A DNA stretch of 64,000 nucleotides. Origin: Alisma plantago-aquatica (taxonomy: Eukaryota > Streptophyta > Magnoliopsida > Alismatales > Alismataceae). Where the stretch lies: assembly GCA_963693085.1 (NCBI GenBank), contig OY856409.1, positions 1,169,925,249-1,169,989,248 of the forward strand, read 5' to 3'. Below are positions 11,087 through 22,397 of the stretch, piece by piece. Below the pieces are notes generated by a model. It ran no database searches. It saw only the letters and a list, made by a program, of their open reading frames with translations, and was not told the DNA's origin. The translations under genes were made by a program, and so were the position numbers. Positions within the stretch are counted from its first letter, which is position 1. The number at the start of each line of letters is the position of its first letter.

Positions 11087-11610
11087 GGAGGGGGTACTGG
11101 GAGATTCCCAAAACACAACTCAATTTCTTATGACAATTGTTGTCTTCTATGGTTGTGGTAACCAATAGAGAGAACAAGCAAGTCCTACCTCATAAAGGGA
11201 GGGATAGCAAGGGAGGAACAATTTTGGCAGAGCTAGTTGGTGACTAATACACCAACGGGAGAGACAACTCCTTCTTGTCTATTCTAGAAAGACAACATGA
11301 GTTTTAGGTGGTATGTGTAGACTTCCATATAAGCATGGAGGTTGTTGTCTTCTGCTAGGAGGACAACATAAACTTGCAGTCTATGGTGTAGACCAGGAGG
11401 CCCAACAGTCAGACAAGTTCCAGTACAACTAGAAGACAATTGTGCATCTACAACGATGAGGAGATGTCACTAGACTTGCTCCAAGACCAGGTATATCTTT
11501 GAAACCATCCTTCCCATCTTATAGTTATTGATATGATCCGCTGGTTTATGGAAAATATGGTAGTAAATTTTTTATTTCCGCTACCAATTATGTAGTCATA
11601 TTTCCCTACA

Positions 11611-11617
11611 GTGGTAT
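11611..11617 (+). other. Left part of Angela-A primer binding site, split by an insertion
   Basis: GTGGTAT directly follows the LTR. The rest of the tRNA-Met site (GGTATTAGAGCCAC) resumes at 17043. The intact form GTGGTATCAGAGCCAC is seen at 48067. Bases 11613-11617 (GGTAT) are also the target duplication of solo LTR-1. Confidence 0.85.
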
Positions 11618-12504
11618 TGTAACATCCCTGACCTGGGTTATGCTTTAACCCTAGAGGTTTTGCTTAATAAAGTTAATTATATGCTTGCTCTTATCTTTTG
11701 AAAAGTAATTAAGGCCCAAGAGGAACTTATGTTTCAATTTTAGTCCTTTTTGAATAATGTTGAAAACAATGTTTTGCCCGTTTTGGACTAAAGTGCAAAT
11801 TACCCAAGTTGAGGGATTAACTTGCAATTGTTACATGGTAAAATTTTCCTCAAGAGTTGAAGCATCATAAGAATGAAAATGATGCATAGGTATGGCTTGT
11901 GGCAGCCTAAGCACCAAGAAAGAGCTTGTTGATCAATGTTTGTACATTAAAACCTAGTTTTGGTGTAATGTGCAAATTACCCAAAACATAGGGTTCAATA
12001 TGCAAAAAACCACTTCTAGAGAGTCCCTAATGTTTCTTGGTATCAATTAGAGATAAGAAAATGAGAGTGGCATCTCATTTGAATCTCTTTGGAGGAGAGA
12101 CAATCTTGATATTAAAATAATCAAGATTTAAGCATAATTGAAACCCTAATTCAAATTAATGCGAAAATAAATATATTAATGGAAGTGCCCTTCAACCAAA
12201 AATGAGATGGTTGGATTTGTATAAGTATGGAATTCCTTGTGCCTTGCAAAGGCCACGAAATATCTAAAGTGAGTGGAGAGCCCACTCACATTAGTTAAAG
12301 AAAAAGTAATATCCACTCAATTTTGGATATTATTATTACATTGATTAAGGTGCTTAATTTGTCTTCTTTTAATTCATGGATAATGAAGAGGAATTACAAG
12401 GTGGGGGAGATGGATTAATATTCAAGGGATGGAGGGGAGTATGTGTCACCAATTTTGGGAGTTGAAGGAATTGTTTATCACTTTCTCTCTCATTGAAATT
12501 CCCT

Positions 12505-12511
12505 TATATAC
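12505..12511 (+). promoter_or_regulatory. Putative TATA box of solo LTR-1
   Basis: TATATAC in CCCTTATATACATTCC, about 890 bp from the LTR start. The equivalent GGCTTATATACTTGG context occurs, reversed, in solo LTR-2. Confidence 0.5.
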
Positions 12512-12934
12512 ATTCCATTTTCAACCCACATGAAAGGCTTTTTCAATCCCTTTTTCTTCCTTGCTTTGGCCATGCGCAAAGGAGATTAGGAGCAACAGGA
12601 GGAAGTTCCCCAACCTATTGGTAAGCTCCATAGTCATCTTCAACCTTGATTTCATGGTGGAAATCGAAATTCAATGCTTAATTTCTTCTTTTCTTTATTC
12701 AATCTTCAACCTTAGCCATTCATTTCACTAAAAGACTTGAGAACGGACCTTAGACGGTTGAAAAATCTTCAACCTTTCTTCTTTCTCGATTTCCTTTTGA
12801 TTAGTTTTTGAAATCACAATAAGAATCACAATTGATTTTGAAGGTTTGAAGCTTGAAGATGATGATGTCATCTTAAGCACACACCTCAGCATAGAACATG
12901 AGCAAACAATTTTGCATTTTTTTTGGTGACCAAA

Positions 12935-13690
12935 TAGTCTCAAGACCATTTGAGGGAAAATGGTCTCAAGACCGTTTGAGGTCAAGAGGACTCAAACCGT
13001 TTGAAGGTAAAATGCTGATGTGGTTGGATGATAATCCAATGGTTCCAATTAATTGAATGTTAAAAGGTTCCATGTATGTATGATCCACCAATTGCAAGCC
13101 CTAATCGATTGAATTGATTTAAACCCTAGTAGAGGGAATCTATTTCAAGGTTGATTGACCCAAATGGTCTCAAGACCGTTTGGAGGTCAAACAGTCTCAA
13201 GACCGTTTGGAGGTCAATGGTTGTTTGTGGTGGATGGTTGGAGATCCAAGGGCTACAATCTGATGTCCTTTCAATAGTTCAATTGATGGATGGTTCAATG
13301 AGTACAAATCCTAAATTGATTTGATGTTCGAAACCTTAATTGGTCCATTTGGTTTCAAGGTGGTTTAGACCAAACGGTCTTGAGACCGTTTGAGTCCAAA
13401 TGGTCTTGAGACCGTTTGGGATCAAATGGTCTCAAACCGTTTAAAGTTCAATTGGTTTCAATAATGAGTTTCTCATGCGGTTTCAAACCGTTTGGAGATA
13501 ATTATATTTTATTCAAATGGTATCAAACCGTTTAGAGCTTTTGAGATCAAGACCGTTTGATGGTCTAACGGTCTTAAGACCAATTGAAGGTTTTGGGACC
13601 AAGACCGTTTAAAGGTCAAAATATTTCAAGACCGTTTGAAGGTCTAGTAGCTTCAAGACCGTTTAGAGGTCAAGCACCTCAAGACCAATT
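12935..13690. repeat. ACGGTCTTGAGACCGT palindromic motif array in solo LTR-1
   Basis: Roughly 15-20 copies or half-copies of AAACGGTCTTGAGACCGTTT, with 9-bp inverted arms and a 2-bp centre, scattered at irregular spacing. A complete copy is at 13372-13391. Most copies keep their CG dinucleotides although the surroundings are CpG-poor. The array lies downstream of the TATA box. Confidence 0.75.
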
Positions 13691-14049
13691 GGAGGTTCAA
13701 TGCAATCAAAACCTGTTGAAAACCTAATGTGATGAAAGATCAATTAACCCCATGATTGTTAATGATGTTTGTTAAAGGTAATTACAATGGTTGTACCTTT
13801 AAGGTACTAGGGTGTTTGGTACCCTTAGAGAGGTTAACCTTTGATTCTTATGGCAGCAATGTCTCAATACACTATGCTAACCCTAAATGTGTGTACTTGA
13901 ATGAAAGGTTGACCTAATCTAATCAATCTTGAAGTAATAAACACCCTAGAAAGGATGAGAGAGAGAGAGGAATTCAGACATGTATAATAATCATGTAGTG
14001 GTGAAATATCAACACTCTCAACATGAATAAAATATGTAATTAGGGTTTG

Positions 14050-14415
14050 ATCTATGATGATGAGATCATGAAACCCTAATTGAGAAGGTTGATGAGCTCT
14101 AACCCTAATTTAGGGCAATGCTTGGTGAAACCCTAATCTAGGGTAATGGTGTAACCCTAATTTGGGGTGAAGATATGATAAATCCCAATTCAGGGTAATA
14201 TAATGAAAAACCCAAAATTAAGAGGATGCTTCATGAAACCCTAATTTGGGGAAAAGTTATAAGGAACCTTAATTCAAGATAATGATGTGTGAAACCCTAA
14301 TCTAGGGTGATGCCATGTGAATCCCCAATATAGGGTGATGTTATGTGAAACCCTAATATAGGGTGATGTTATGTGAAACCCTAATATAGGGTGATGTTAT
14401 GTAAAACCCTAATTG
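14050..14415. repeat. 28-bp tandem repeat with CCCTAATATAGGG core
   Basis: About ten degenerate units of TGAAACCCTAATATAGGG followed by TGATGTTATG. The last three (from about 14320) are nearly identical with a 28-bp period. Each holds a CCCTA..TAGGG inverted repeat. The same core, with a 40-bp period, is present in solo LTR-2 (19629-19812). Confidence 0.75.
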
Positions 14416-14971
14416 ATAAAGAGGGGAACCCTATTTCTAATAATGGAGTAGTGAATAATATATTGGTAGGTGAAATACCTAAAGTGGTTGATAATGGATA
14501 ATCTTATATCAATAATGCTTTAACTCGAGATGAGTCCATATTATTGTTAATGGTTGAATAATTTAAATAAGTGACTTATGACCAATACATTACATGATAA
14601 TGTGATGAACAAGTGCATAAACTATTAGGATGGGAAATATCCTAATACAAGATAAGCTGATGAACTTAAGTAAGTCAAAAGTGATGAGGGAAGTGATACA
14701 TCAAGACATGATAGATATCACATCCAGTACCTCAAAGTTGATACACCTTGATGTACCATAAATCCAGTATACTTGGATGAATAACACATGAAATGTGCCA
14801 TGCCAATTGTTACATTGAGATGTAATGAGCCTAATGAACTTTAATAAGTGTAGGCTAACATACCTTAAGAAAGGGTTAAGCCAAGTTAATAAAGTATGAT
14901 GTATTTATACTCTAGTAAGGATGAGAGAGAAACTCATACCTTGTGTTGATAATCATTTAATGATAAATGAT

Positions 14972-15180
14972 GAGAATAGTTGTTGCCTAGTGAGAGGTGA
15001 CAAGATGTGTAATGGCCTTGTGAGCCATGAGAATAGTTGTTGCCTAGTGATAGGTGACAAGATGTTTAATGGCCTTGTGAGCCATGAGAGTAGTTGTTGC
15101 CTAGTGAGAGGTGACAAGATGTGTAATGGGCCTTGTGATCCATGAGAGTAGTTGTTGCCTAGTGAAAGGTAACAAGATGT
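14972..15180. repeat. 57-bp tandem repeat, 3.7 copies
   Basis: Units start at 14972, 15029, 15086 and 15144 with GAGARTAGTTGTTGCCTAG. The 57-bp period is divisible by three, so a Cys-rich repeated peptide can be translated. I regard that as an artefact of the repeat. Confidence 0.85.
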
Positions 15181-15439
15181 TATAAAGTCTCATGAAAGAA
15201 ATGATAATAAACAATGGAAACTTAGTAACATAATAATAATAACTAATGGATACAATAATAATAATGAAATCCTGGTCATATATGCTTCATGTTTATAGAC
15301 AAATAAGGGCTATAGTGTTTTGAATAAGCTTAAGGGAGATATGAGGAATAATTGAATTACATAAAGGATGTCAATAAGTATGATGGCTTGACCAAGGTTT
15401 AATACCTAGTAAAGTGATGTGGTATTCAATGATGATGCA

Positions 15440-16206
15440 CTGGATTGGTATAGTCCAATACCTGGAATAATTGCACAGGATTGGTCATAATCCAATACTT
15501 GGAAATTGGAATAATGTCACAAGATTGGTCATAACCCAATACCTGGAATAATTGCACATGATTGGTCATAACCCAATACCTAGAATAATTGCACAAGATT
15601 GGTAATAACCCAATACCTAGAATAATGTAATAGGATTGGTCATAACCCAATACCTGGAATAATTGCACATGATTGGTAATAACCCAATACCTAGAATAAT
15701 GTCACAGGATTGGTCATAACCCAATACCTGGAATAATTGCACATGATTGGTCATAACCCAATACCTGGAATAATTGCACATGATTGGTAATAACCCAATA
15801 CCTGGAATAATGTCACATGATTGGTCATAACACAATACCTGGAATAATTGCACAGGATTGGTAATAACCCAATACCTGGAAGAATGTCACACGATTGGTC
15901 ATAACCTAATACCTAGAATAATTGCACAGGATTGGTAGTAACCCAATACCTGGAATAATGTCACAGGATTGGCATAGTCCAATGCCTGGAATGATTGCAC
16001 ATGATTGGTAATAACCCAATGCCTGGAATAATTGCATAGGATTGGTCATAACCCAATACCTAGAATAATTTCATAGGATTGGTATAGTCCAATGCCTGGA
16101 ATGGTTGCATAGCATTGGCATAGTCCAATGCCTGGAATGTTTGCACATGATTGGCATAGTACAATGCCTGGAATGGTTGCACAAGATTGGCATAGTCCAA
16201 TGCCTA
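15440..16206. repeat. 37-bp tandem repeat, about 21 copies
   Basis: Units of about 37 bp contain GATTGGTCATAACCCAATAC followed by CTGGAATAATTGCACA. Alternating subtypes read ATTGCACA or ATGTCACA before GATTGG. Each has an ATTGG-7 nt-CCAAT inverted repeat. The last copies shorten the core to ATTGGCATAGTCCAAT. Confidence 0.9.
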
Positions 16207-17042
16207 AACAGAATATGATGATGTATACTCACATGACTGATACAATTCAATATCTGGTTAGCAGATTGGTTGAGGTCAACAAATAGAAATGAGAATGATT
16301 CATGGATGACATACCATGAGAATGAATATCATCGGATAAGATTGAGATGTTGATATTGTATGATGGATAAATGATATACCTGTTCTTCCTATTCCTTATA
16401 AAGAGAATAGATGATTTACTGCTCTATCATAGATAGTTGCAATGCTTTAAAAGATGAGAATGTTCTTAACTGCTTATCCTCTGCTCAGTTTTATTCTATT
16501 AAACTACAATAATAATGTTTCTGGCAGAGAGTTATATCTCTCGCTGGGATAATTTTCAATTGTTTCACCCACGTGGGATTCAACATTTTTAGGTGGACGT
16601 GGACGGAGAGGTAAACATCATACAATAGGAAAAAGGACAGCAACATCAGGGACGACAGTAACATCTCAGGTGGAGATACTGACTGTTGGGTCTTGTAGAT
16701 ATGATTCATATGTGTCATCTCTGTACTCTTAGGTCCTAGGAGTCATTACTTAGTGTTTTTATAATCGATCTGAGATTTTGGCTTGAATGACTCGAGGTTT
16801 TGTATTGCTCACATGTAAACCTAACATAGAAATTGATGTATGTAATCCTCGAGAAGATATGGTACATGGTATGTACTTGTGGACCAAAATGTATATGTAA
16901 TACTTTGTTTCTTGTTGTTAAGAGTTTCCTGGAATTGGATCTCTTTGCAAAATGTTTTAAATTTTTAGTGATTTTTTGTTAATCCGCTGTTAATGATCGC
17001 TTTCGCTTAGTTAATGATGATTTGTTCGGACGGTTCACCACA

Positions 17043-17280
17043 GGTATTAGAGCCACTTCAAACTACTAAATTTTGGGATAATCGATATGATTGGATTTTT
17101 AGTTTTATTATTTAATTATTACATGTGATGCAAATAATATCCTATCCAATCAAATACCACAATAATCCCAAAATAATATATATATATATATATGTATATA
17201 TATGTATATATATATATACATCCAATTTACACATGTCACACTAAAAGTGAGTTTTGATGGTGGATGTTTAGCATGGTTAT
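17043..17280 (+). other. Angela-A primer site (right part) and leader start
   Basis: GGTATTAGAGCCAC resumes the Angela primer site. The next 220 bp match the leaders after 48082 and 55080 (TTTTGGGATAATCGATATGA; TTTTGATGGTGGATG). A (TA)n microsatellite occupies 17171-17218. The last five bases, GTTAT, are the target duplication of the Athila element. Confidence 0.8.
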
Positions 17281-18043
17281 TGATGCACTGTTATTTATCA
17301 TTTTGACAGGCTATTTTGTACTGATTTTTGTGCACTTTGTGGTCAAATCTCATATTAATTGTGCATGATTTATTAATATTATCCTGTGTTACTCAATTGC
17401 ATTAAATTTGCATAATTTTATGTTTTCAAGAGATTTAATAATTTTCTTGCGATTATGTTTGAATTTTATGCATTTTAGGAATGTTCAAGAAACTGCACAG
17501 CTCAGTAGTACCGACATCACTGTTGGTCATACTGACACTTGCTCAGTATTGAAGAGGAATTGAATTGAAAAGACTCGATAGTACCGACGGGACTGTCGAT
17601 ACTACCAATGAGGTTACAACATTTTTGCCAAGAAACTCGAGTCAACTCGGTACTATCGACACACAGTCAGTAGTACCAACAATTTGATTGGTGGTCACAA
17701 AGCTAAAGATGTCAGCAGTACCTACACACAGTCAATACTATCAACATATCGAGATCAAGCAGATATGAACGATGTGTCTAATCCAACGAGTGGTGTTCTA
17801 ACTCTCCCTACGTCATACCTATGACTAAGGGGAGTTACAGACAGACCTAATTATCCAGTCTTTTTCCATTACACGATAAGGGAGAGCAAGGAGAGGAGAT
17901 AGCAAAGAAGAAGGAGGCAAACCGAATGATTTGGGCACATCTAGCGGACGGAATTGCAACCGGAAGGTAGCAAATTGGCACGTGTGTATGAAGGGAGTAT
18001 TTGAACCCTCTACTTCAGGGTTTTTTATGTTCTCCAAGTTTTT
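17281..18043 (+). mobile_element. Athila 5' LTR, left part
   Basis: Matches 33332 to about 34097 of the 3' LTR (TGATGCAC..TTTTGTACTGATTTTTGTGC). At 17503-17745 it contains repeated AGTACCGACA / TCGGTACTATCGAC motifs. It stops at the insertion of solo LTR-2 after the target TTTTT (18039-18043) and resumes at 23092. Confidence 0.9.
17503..17745. repeat. Athila motif array (TACCGAC / GTCGGTA)
   Basis: About eight degenerate copies of AGTACCGACA or its complement, such as TCGATAGTACCGACGGG near 17575 and CGGTACTATCGACACAC near 17648. The same motif is found at 33550-33805 and inside the element at 29665-30250. Confidence 0.65.
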
Positions 18044-19628
18044 TGTGGGCTCTGATCTCCAAACCACGATATAAACACGATTTAAACTTAGCGGAAGCGA
18101 ATCGATTAACAGCGGAAGACAAAAATCACGGGAAATTAAAACTTTTCGAGACAAGAGCTTGAATCCATAAAGCTTCATTCATAAAAGGAGATAAACTATT
18201 TACATCTCATGATAATTACTTCTTGAGTAATTATATACAACAAGATACAAAATCTCAAGAACTCATAACCAAAAGACTCCAAGACCTGAGAGTACAGAGG
18301 ACACATAGGAGTGACTCTAACTACACCACATGGCAGGCTAAATCTCCACCTGAGATTTACTGCTGCTCCTGGTGCTGTTGCTGCTGGGACTGGTCACCTG
18401 TAGACCTGTTCCTCCGTCTCCGATGTCCACCTAAAAAGTTGAAGTCTACGGGGTGAGACAATTGTACATAATTGTCCCAGCGAGAGTTATAACTCTCCAC
18501 CAGAAGCTTTATTATAACATCAAAGAATAACTTAAGCAGTAAAAGCTTACAAAGTATTCAATAGCAGATGCAGTTGTAAACAAGAGTTCAACATTTATCA
18601 AGCATGAAGAACATATGCACTATACAGTGTAACATCAATCAATTAGCTCATAGTTACCTTTAATAGGTATACTACGCTGTAGATTATGTTTTTCAAATAG
18701 TCTTATTATTATGCCCTGTGGAGATGAGGTTTACCACTCATACCCCAACCAATCACTATTAAGTGCCTTAGTATCATACTAGGTCATCGAAAGAGCCGGA
18801 TTCTCATGACCTTCACCTTCCTCAGTCAGTAAGAGGATCACTTGTAGGACATCTTGTGTATCTACTATTATAGCTCACCAGGGTAATCTGGTCCTTCGCT
18901 ATTTTAGAGTTACAGTGGCGTTCTGTACTCTCTTCGTCATCAGGAGATTTCATGTTTATCTTCACTGATACAGATATCTATGTTTTCCTCATCATCAGGA
19001 GGTTTCATGTTTACCATCCACTGATACGGTATGAGTTTTGTAGTGAAGGATTGACAGATTATACATCTACATCAAATTCCTACACTAGGATGTAAGTTTC
19101 TACACATCCATATACCCCACATACTCAACAGTATGTGATCCAGGAGTTCCCGTAGGAAAACCTGTTTCACCATCATTTGATCTCTGACAATGATGGATCT
19201 ATGATCAGGGCTCTACATTTCACTTGATTAGTTAGGTACATTTAGTATTCTTTTACATCATACATTGTTCTTCAAACAATAACAGTAGCATAACAGCTAT
19301 GAAAGTAGAATACTAAATGTAAAAAACCTAACTCACATCAATCATCATTTCTCAGTATACTCATCACAAGTCATCTCTAAAACATGACCTTGATGGTATT
19401 CATGGCTCTTACATCCCATTAAAACATAGGATGCCACTGACAAGGCATCGAGATATTTTACTATTCATAAAGCTAACAACATGCTTTCAATGAATATAGT
19501 ATCATCATTCATACCTGGATATGATCACCTTCATATCAGAACCTGCATGGTTAATTCAACTGATAAAGGTAATTCAAAACAAGAATATACTTTCCACTCT
19601 TGTCATAAGAGCTAAGTTCTCTGATTCT

Positions 19629-19812
19629 CATCAATTAGAGTTTGCTACTCATATTGCATGTCATCACCCTTGAATTAGGGTTTACTATTCACATGTCATC
19701 ACCCTTGAATTAGGGTTTACTATTCACATTACATATCATCACCCTTGAATTAGGGTTTACTATTCACATTACATATCATCACCCTTGAATTAGGGTTTAC
19801 TATTCACATTAT
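19629..19812. repeat. 40-bp tandem repeat, ACCCTAATTCAAGGGT core
   Basis: Four good copies (from about 19662, 19697, 19737 and 19777) and one decayed copy of CATCACCCTTGAATTAGGGT followed by TTACTATTCACATTACATAT. On the LTR's own strand the core AAACCCTAATTCAAGGGTGA corresponds to the 28-bp unit of solo LTR-1. Confidence 0.85.
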
Positions 19813-20346
19813 GGTGAATTGAACTCATAACATCATCATGTATGAGGAACATCATCATTGATGCTCTCAGATTAGTTTAAGATTCATCATTTATCATAAT
19901 TAGGGTTCCATGATCTCACATAGGTGGATCATACCCTAATCATGCACATTCATGTGTATTGAAGGTACTTTACTTGAATTTCCATCATAAAAGGGTAATT
20001 TTTCTTTCTTAAGATACTTTCTCTCTCCTCATACTTGTAGATGGTGATAACACCAATCTAGATCAGGTTGGGTTAAGTCCACTTTGATTAACATAGACCA
20101 AATCACCACTATTAAGTGATTAGGGTTTGATTAGAATAAGGTTTCACTCAATTGAACCTTTCAAGGGTATTATGGTAAATTACACATTGATCATCATCAT
20201 GGTTTAATTTACTAACCACTTGACCCTTAATGTCTTTTGGTATCATTAGGGTTTAGGTTGAACAACTATTAAACCATTTAAGCCTTCAAGGCATTAGGCA
20301 GACATAACTTCCAAAGTCTCCAATAGGTTTCACACCTTCAACCTTC

Positions 20347-20632
20347 ATACGATCTTGTGGTCGAATGCCCTCATTCGATCTTGAGGTCGTATGCCCTCAT
20401 TCGATCTTGAGGTCAAATGACCTTATACGGTCTTGAGGTCGAATGACCTTATATGGTCTTGAGGTCGAATGACCTTATACGGTCTTGAGGTCGAATGACC
20501 TTATACGGTCTTGAGGTCGAATGACCTTATACGGTCTTGAGGTCGAATGACCTTATACGGTCTTGAGGTCGAATGACCTTATATGGTCTTGAGGTCGAAT
20601 GACCTTATACGGTCTTGAGGTCGAATGCCCTC
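20347..20632. repeat. 26-bp tandem repeat, 11 copies
   Basis: Eleven head-to-tail units of ATACGGTCTTGAGGTCGAAT plus GACCTT with exact 26-bp spacing. The middle units are nearly identical. It is a homogenised form of half of the ACGGTCTTGAGACCGT motif scattered nearby. Confidence 0.9.
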
Positions 20633-20929
20633 AAAAGCTCAAGATCGTATGGACCTCCAAGGTGGTTCAAAGGGTAAACTCGATTAGGGTTTCCTATGTT
20701 GAAGCCATCAATTGGTCTCAAGATTGCTAACCACTTACCAATTGAGACAATTAGGGTTAGCCTTAACCAATTGGTCACTCAATTGACCCTCAATTGATAT
20801 CCAATTAGGGTTGGAGTTGGTTCAATTAAGGTTTATAAACGTTCAACCATCAACACTCAACAATGTGAATCAAATCGAAGTTGAACCCATCAATTGACCT
20901 CCAATTGGGCTCAAACTTGGCCCAAACGG

Positions 20930-21870
20930 TCTTGGAATCATTTGGATATACTCCAAACGGTCTTGAGACCGTTTGCCCAAGAATTCATAAAAAAACTAGA
21001 TTGATTTGATAGGGGTTGAACCTTAATTAAGTCACAATTCAGCAATTTGATTATTTCAGCAACCCATTGTAATTGGGCCCTCAATTGATCAAATTACCTT
21101 AACCCTAGACCTCCAAACGGTCTTGGGTTGTCACCAAACGGTCTTGAGACCGTTTGGATGAGTTCCAAATGGTCTTGAGAACGTTTTCCCATCCATCCTT
21201 TGGACTCTAGTGAAAATTCATCAAGGTTTGATTTATTGAGTTGATCATTACATCAATACTTAATTGCAATGTAATCTGGTATCTTTGTACCTTCAATTGG
21301 TCAACTATACTTGACCCCAGACCTCCATACGGTCTTGGGTGATCCCCAAACGGTCTTGAGACCGTTTGGATGATTCCCCAAACGGTCTTGAGACCGTTTG
21401 GGCTAATCAACCCAAAATCTCAAATTAGCTCATTGTGATTTCAGCACTGATTTCAATTAGGGTTTGCCCTAGTAATCAACCTTCAACTCTTAACTCGTTT
21501 GGAATTAGTCCATAAAATTTGGTTAGTTATTAATTAACATCATTATGAACAGTAATGTCATACGGTCAACGCTTAGTAAACCATCTTATACGGTCTTGAG
21601 ACCGTTTGACCAAAAAGGGCAAATTAAGCAGATTGAAAATCAGAACTAAATTCAATTGAATTTGCTAATTGTTTTGCCTATATCTCATGATTCCTTTGGA
21701 GTTAACCTCTAAAATGTTGTGGGTGATTAACCTACATAATTTTTGACAGAATTCCCATAAGGTCCACGCTTGGTCAACGCGGCCATACGGTCTTGAGACC
21801 GTATGCCTTCATACGACCTTGAAACCGTTTGCCCACCAAACGGTTTTGTAAACCGTATGGGCAATTGGTT
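20930..21870. repeat. Dispersed ACGGTCTTGAGACCGT motifs in solo LTR-2
   Basis: About a dozen copies at irregular spacing, including complete AAACGGTCTTGAGACCGTTT at 21348-21367 and 21380-21399, and near-complete copies near 20956, 21135, 21590 and 21785. Confidence 0.75.
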
Positions 21871-22388
21871 GAGGTCGTATGGTAAAGTGGAAAAATGTGG
21901 ATAAGCATAGGAAATAACGCCCTCATCTTCTAGCTCAAGAAAAGAAACAGTTCCTCACGGATTTGCTTGCAAGGAAGCAAGGGAAGATAGGGAAGAAGAA
22001 GAACTAGCAACTAAAAGCATAGAAAAGATGTATATAACAAAGCATAGGTTTAGAGTTATAAAACCCACCTAAAGCTTGCTCCTTGAGTTCCAAACTTTCA
22101 AGCTCCAAGCCTTTAATGGCATCCTAGAAGCTCCACAGGTCGGCCAAGGTGAATCCTCCAAGAAAAGTTGAGAAGAGATGGCTAGAAAGATAGAGCTAAG
22201 TGAGCTAGCCATGAATTTGACCTTGAATTCGAGTTTCATCCAAGAATTTAAGAAAAAGGAAGGATCCAAACCTACCTTGCACTCCCCTGGTCGTCCTCCT
22301 GAGCTCCAGAGCTCTCCTTAGTCAGTTTGAGCAAGGGGAACAATGAAGGAAACGAAAGAAACATTCCTTTGCTAAGTGAGGAAAAGGG

Positions 22389-22397
22389 CTTATATAC
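22389..22397 (-). promoter_or_regulatory. Putative TATA box of solo LTR-2
   Basis: The minus strand reads AAGTATATAAGCCC about 690 bp from the LTR start, at the place corresponding to the TATA box of solo LTR-1. The two promoters face each other. Confidence 0.5.

Larger units (their letters stand above)
9547..11610 (+). mobile_element. Angela-A 5' LTR
   Basis: 2064 bp, TGTTGG..CCCTACA, aligning end to end by eye with 39611-41709. It contains an array of AACCGATC / GGTTCAC motifs (10585-10990) just before the TATA box at 11080. Many substitutions against the 3' LTR indicate an old insertion. Confidence 0.9.
11618..17042 (+). mobile_element. Solo LTR-1, 5.4 kb, giant LTR family
   Basis: Begins TGTAACATCCCTGACC and ends GGTTCACCACA, flanked by the duplication GGTAT (11613-11617 and 17043-17047). 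There is no internal region or partner LTR, so this is a solo LTR left by LTR-LTR recombination. It contains a TATA box at 12505 and four separate repeat arrays downstream. No protein-coding capacity was seen, so the lineage cannot be fixed; the size recalls Tat/Ogre-type gypsy elements, but this is a guess. A relative in the opposite orientation lies at 18044-23086. Confidence 0.85.

Noticed and set aside
14050..14415. Interstitial telomere repeat
   Set aside because: CCCTAA occurs once per 28-bp unit, not as a (CCCTAAA)n run.
14921..15145. 74-residue reading frame with repeated Cys-rich units
   Set aside because: It is the in-frame translation of the 57-bp tandem repeat in solo LTR-1, with no other support for coding.
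15426..15853. Minus-strand reading frames with repeated YSRYWVMTN units
   Set aside because: They are translations of the 37-bp tandem array.
18044..18062. Retained primer binding site beside solo LTR-2 (GGGCTCTGATCTCC)
   Set aside because: It resembles a tRNA-Met site, but the duplication TTTTT lies outside it, so these bases are part of the LTR end.
20347..20632. CRISPR-like regular repeat
   Set aside because: Units are contiguous with no unique spacers, the sequence is a plant LTR, and no cas genes exist.
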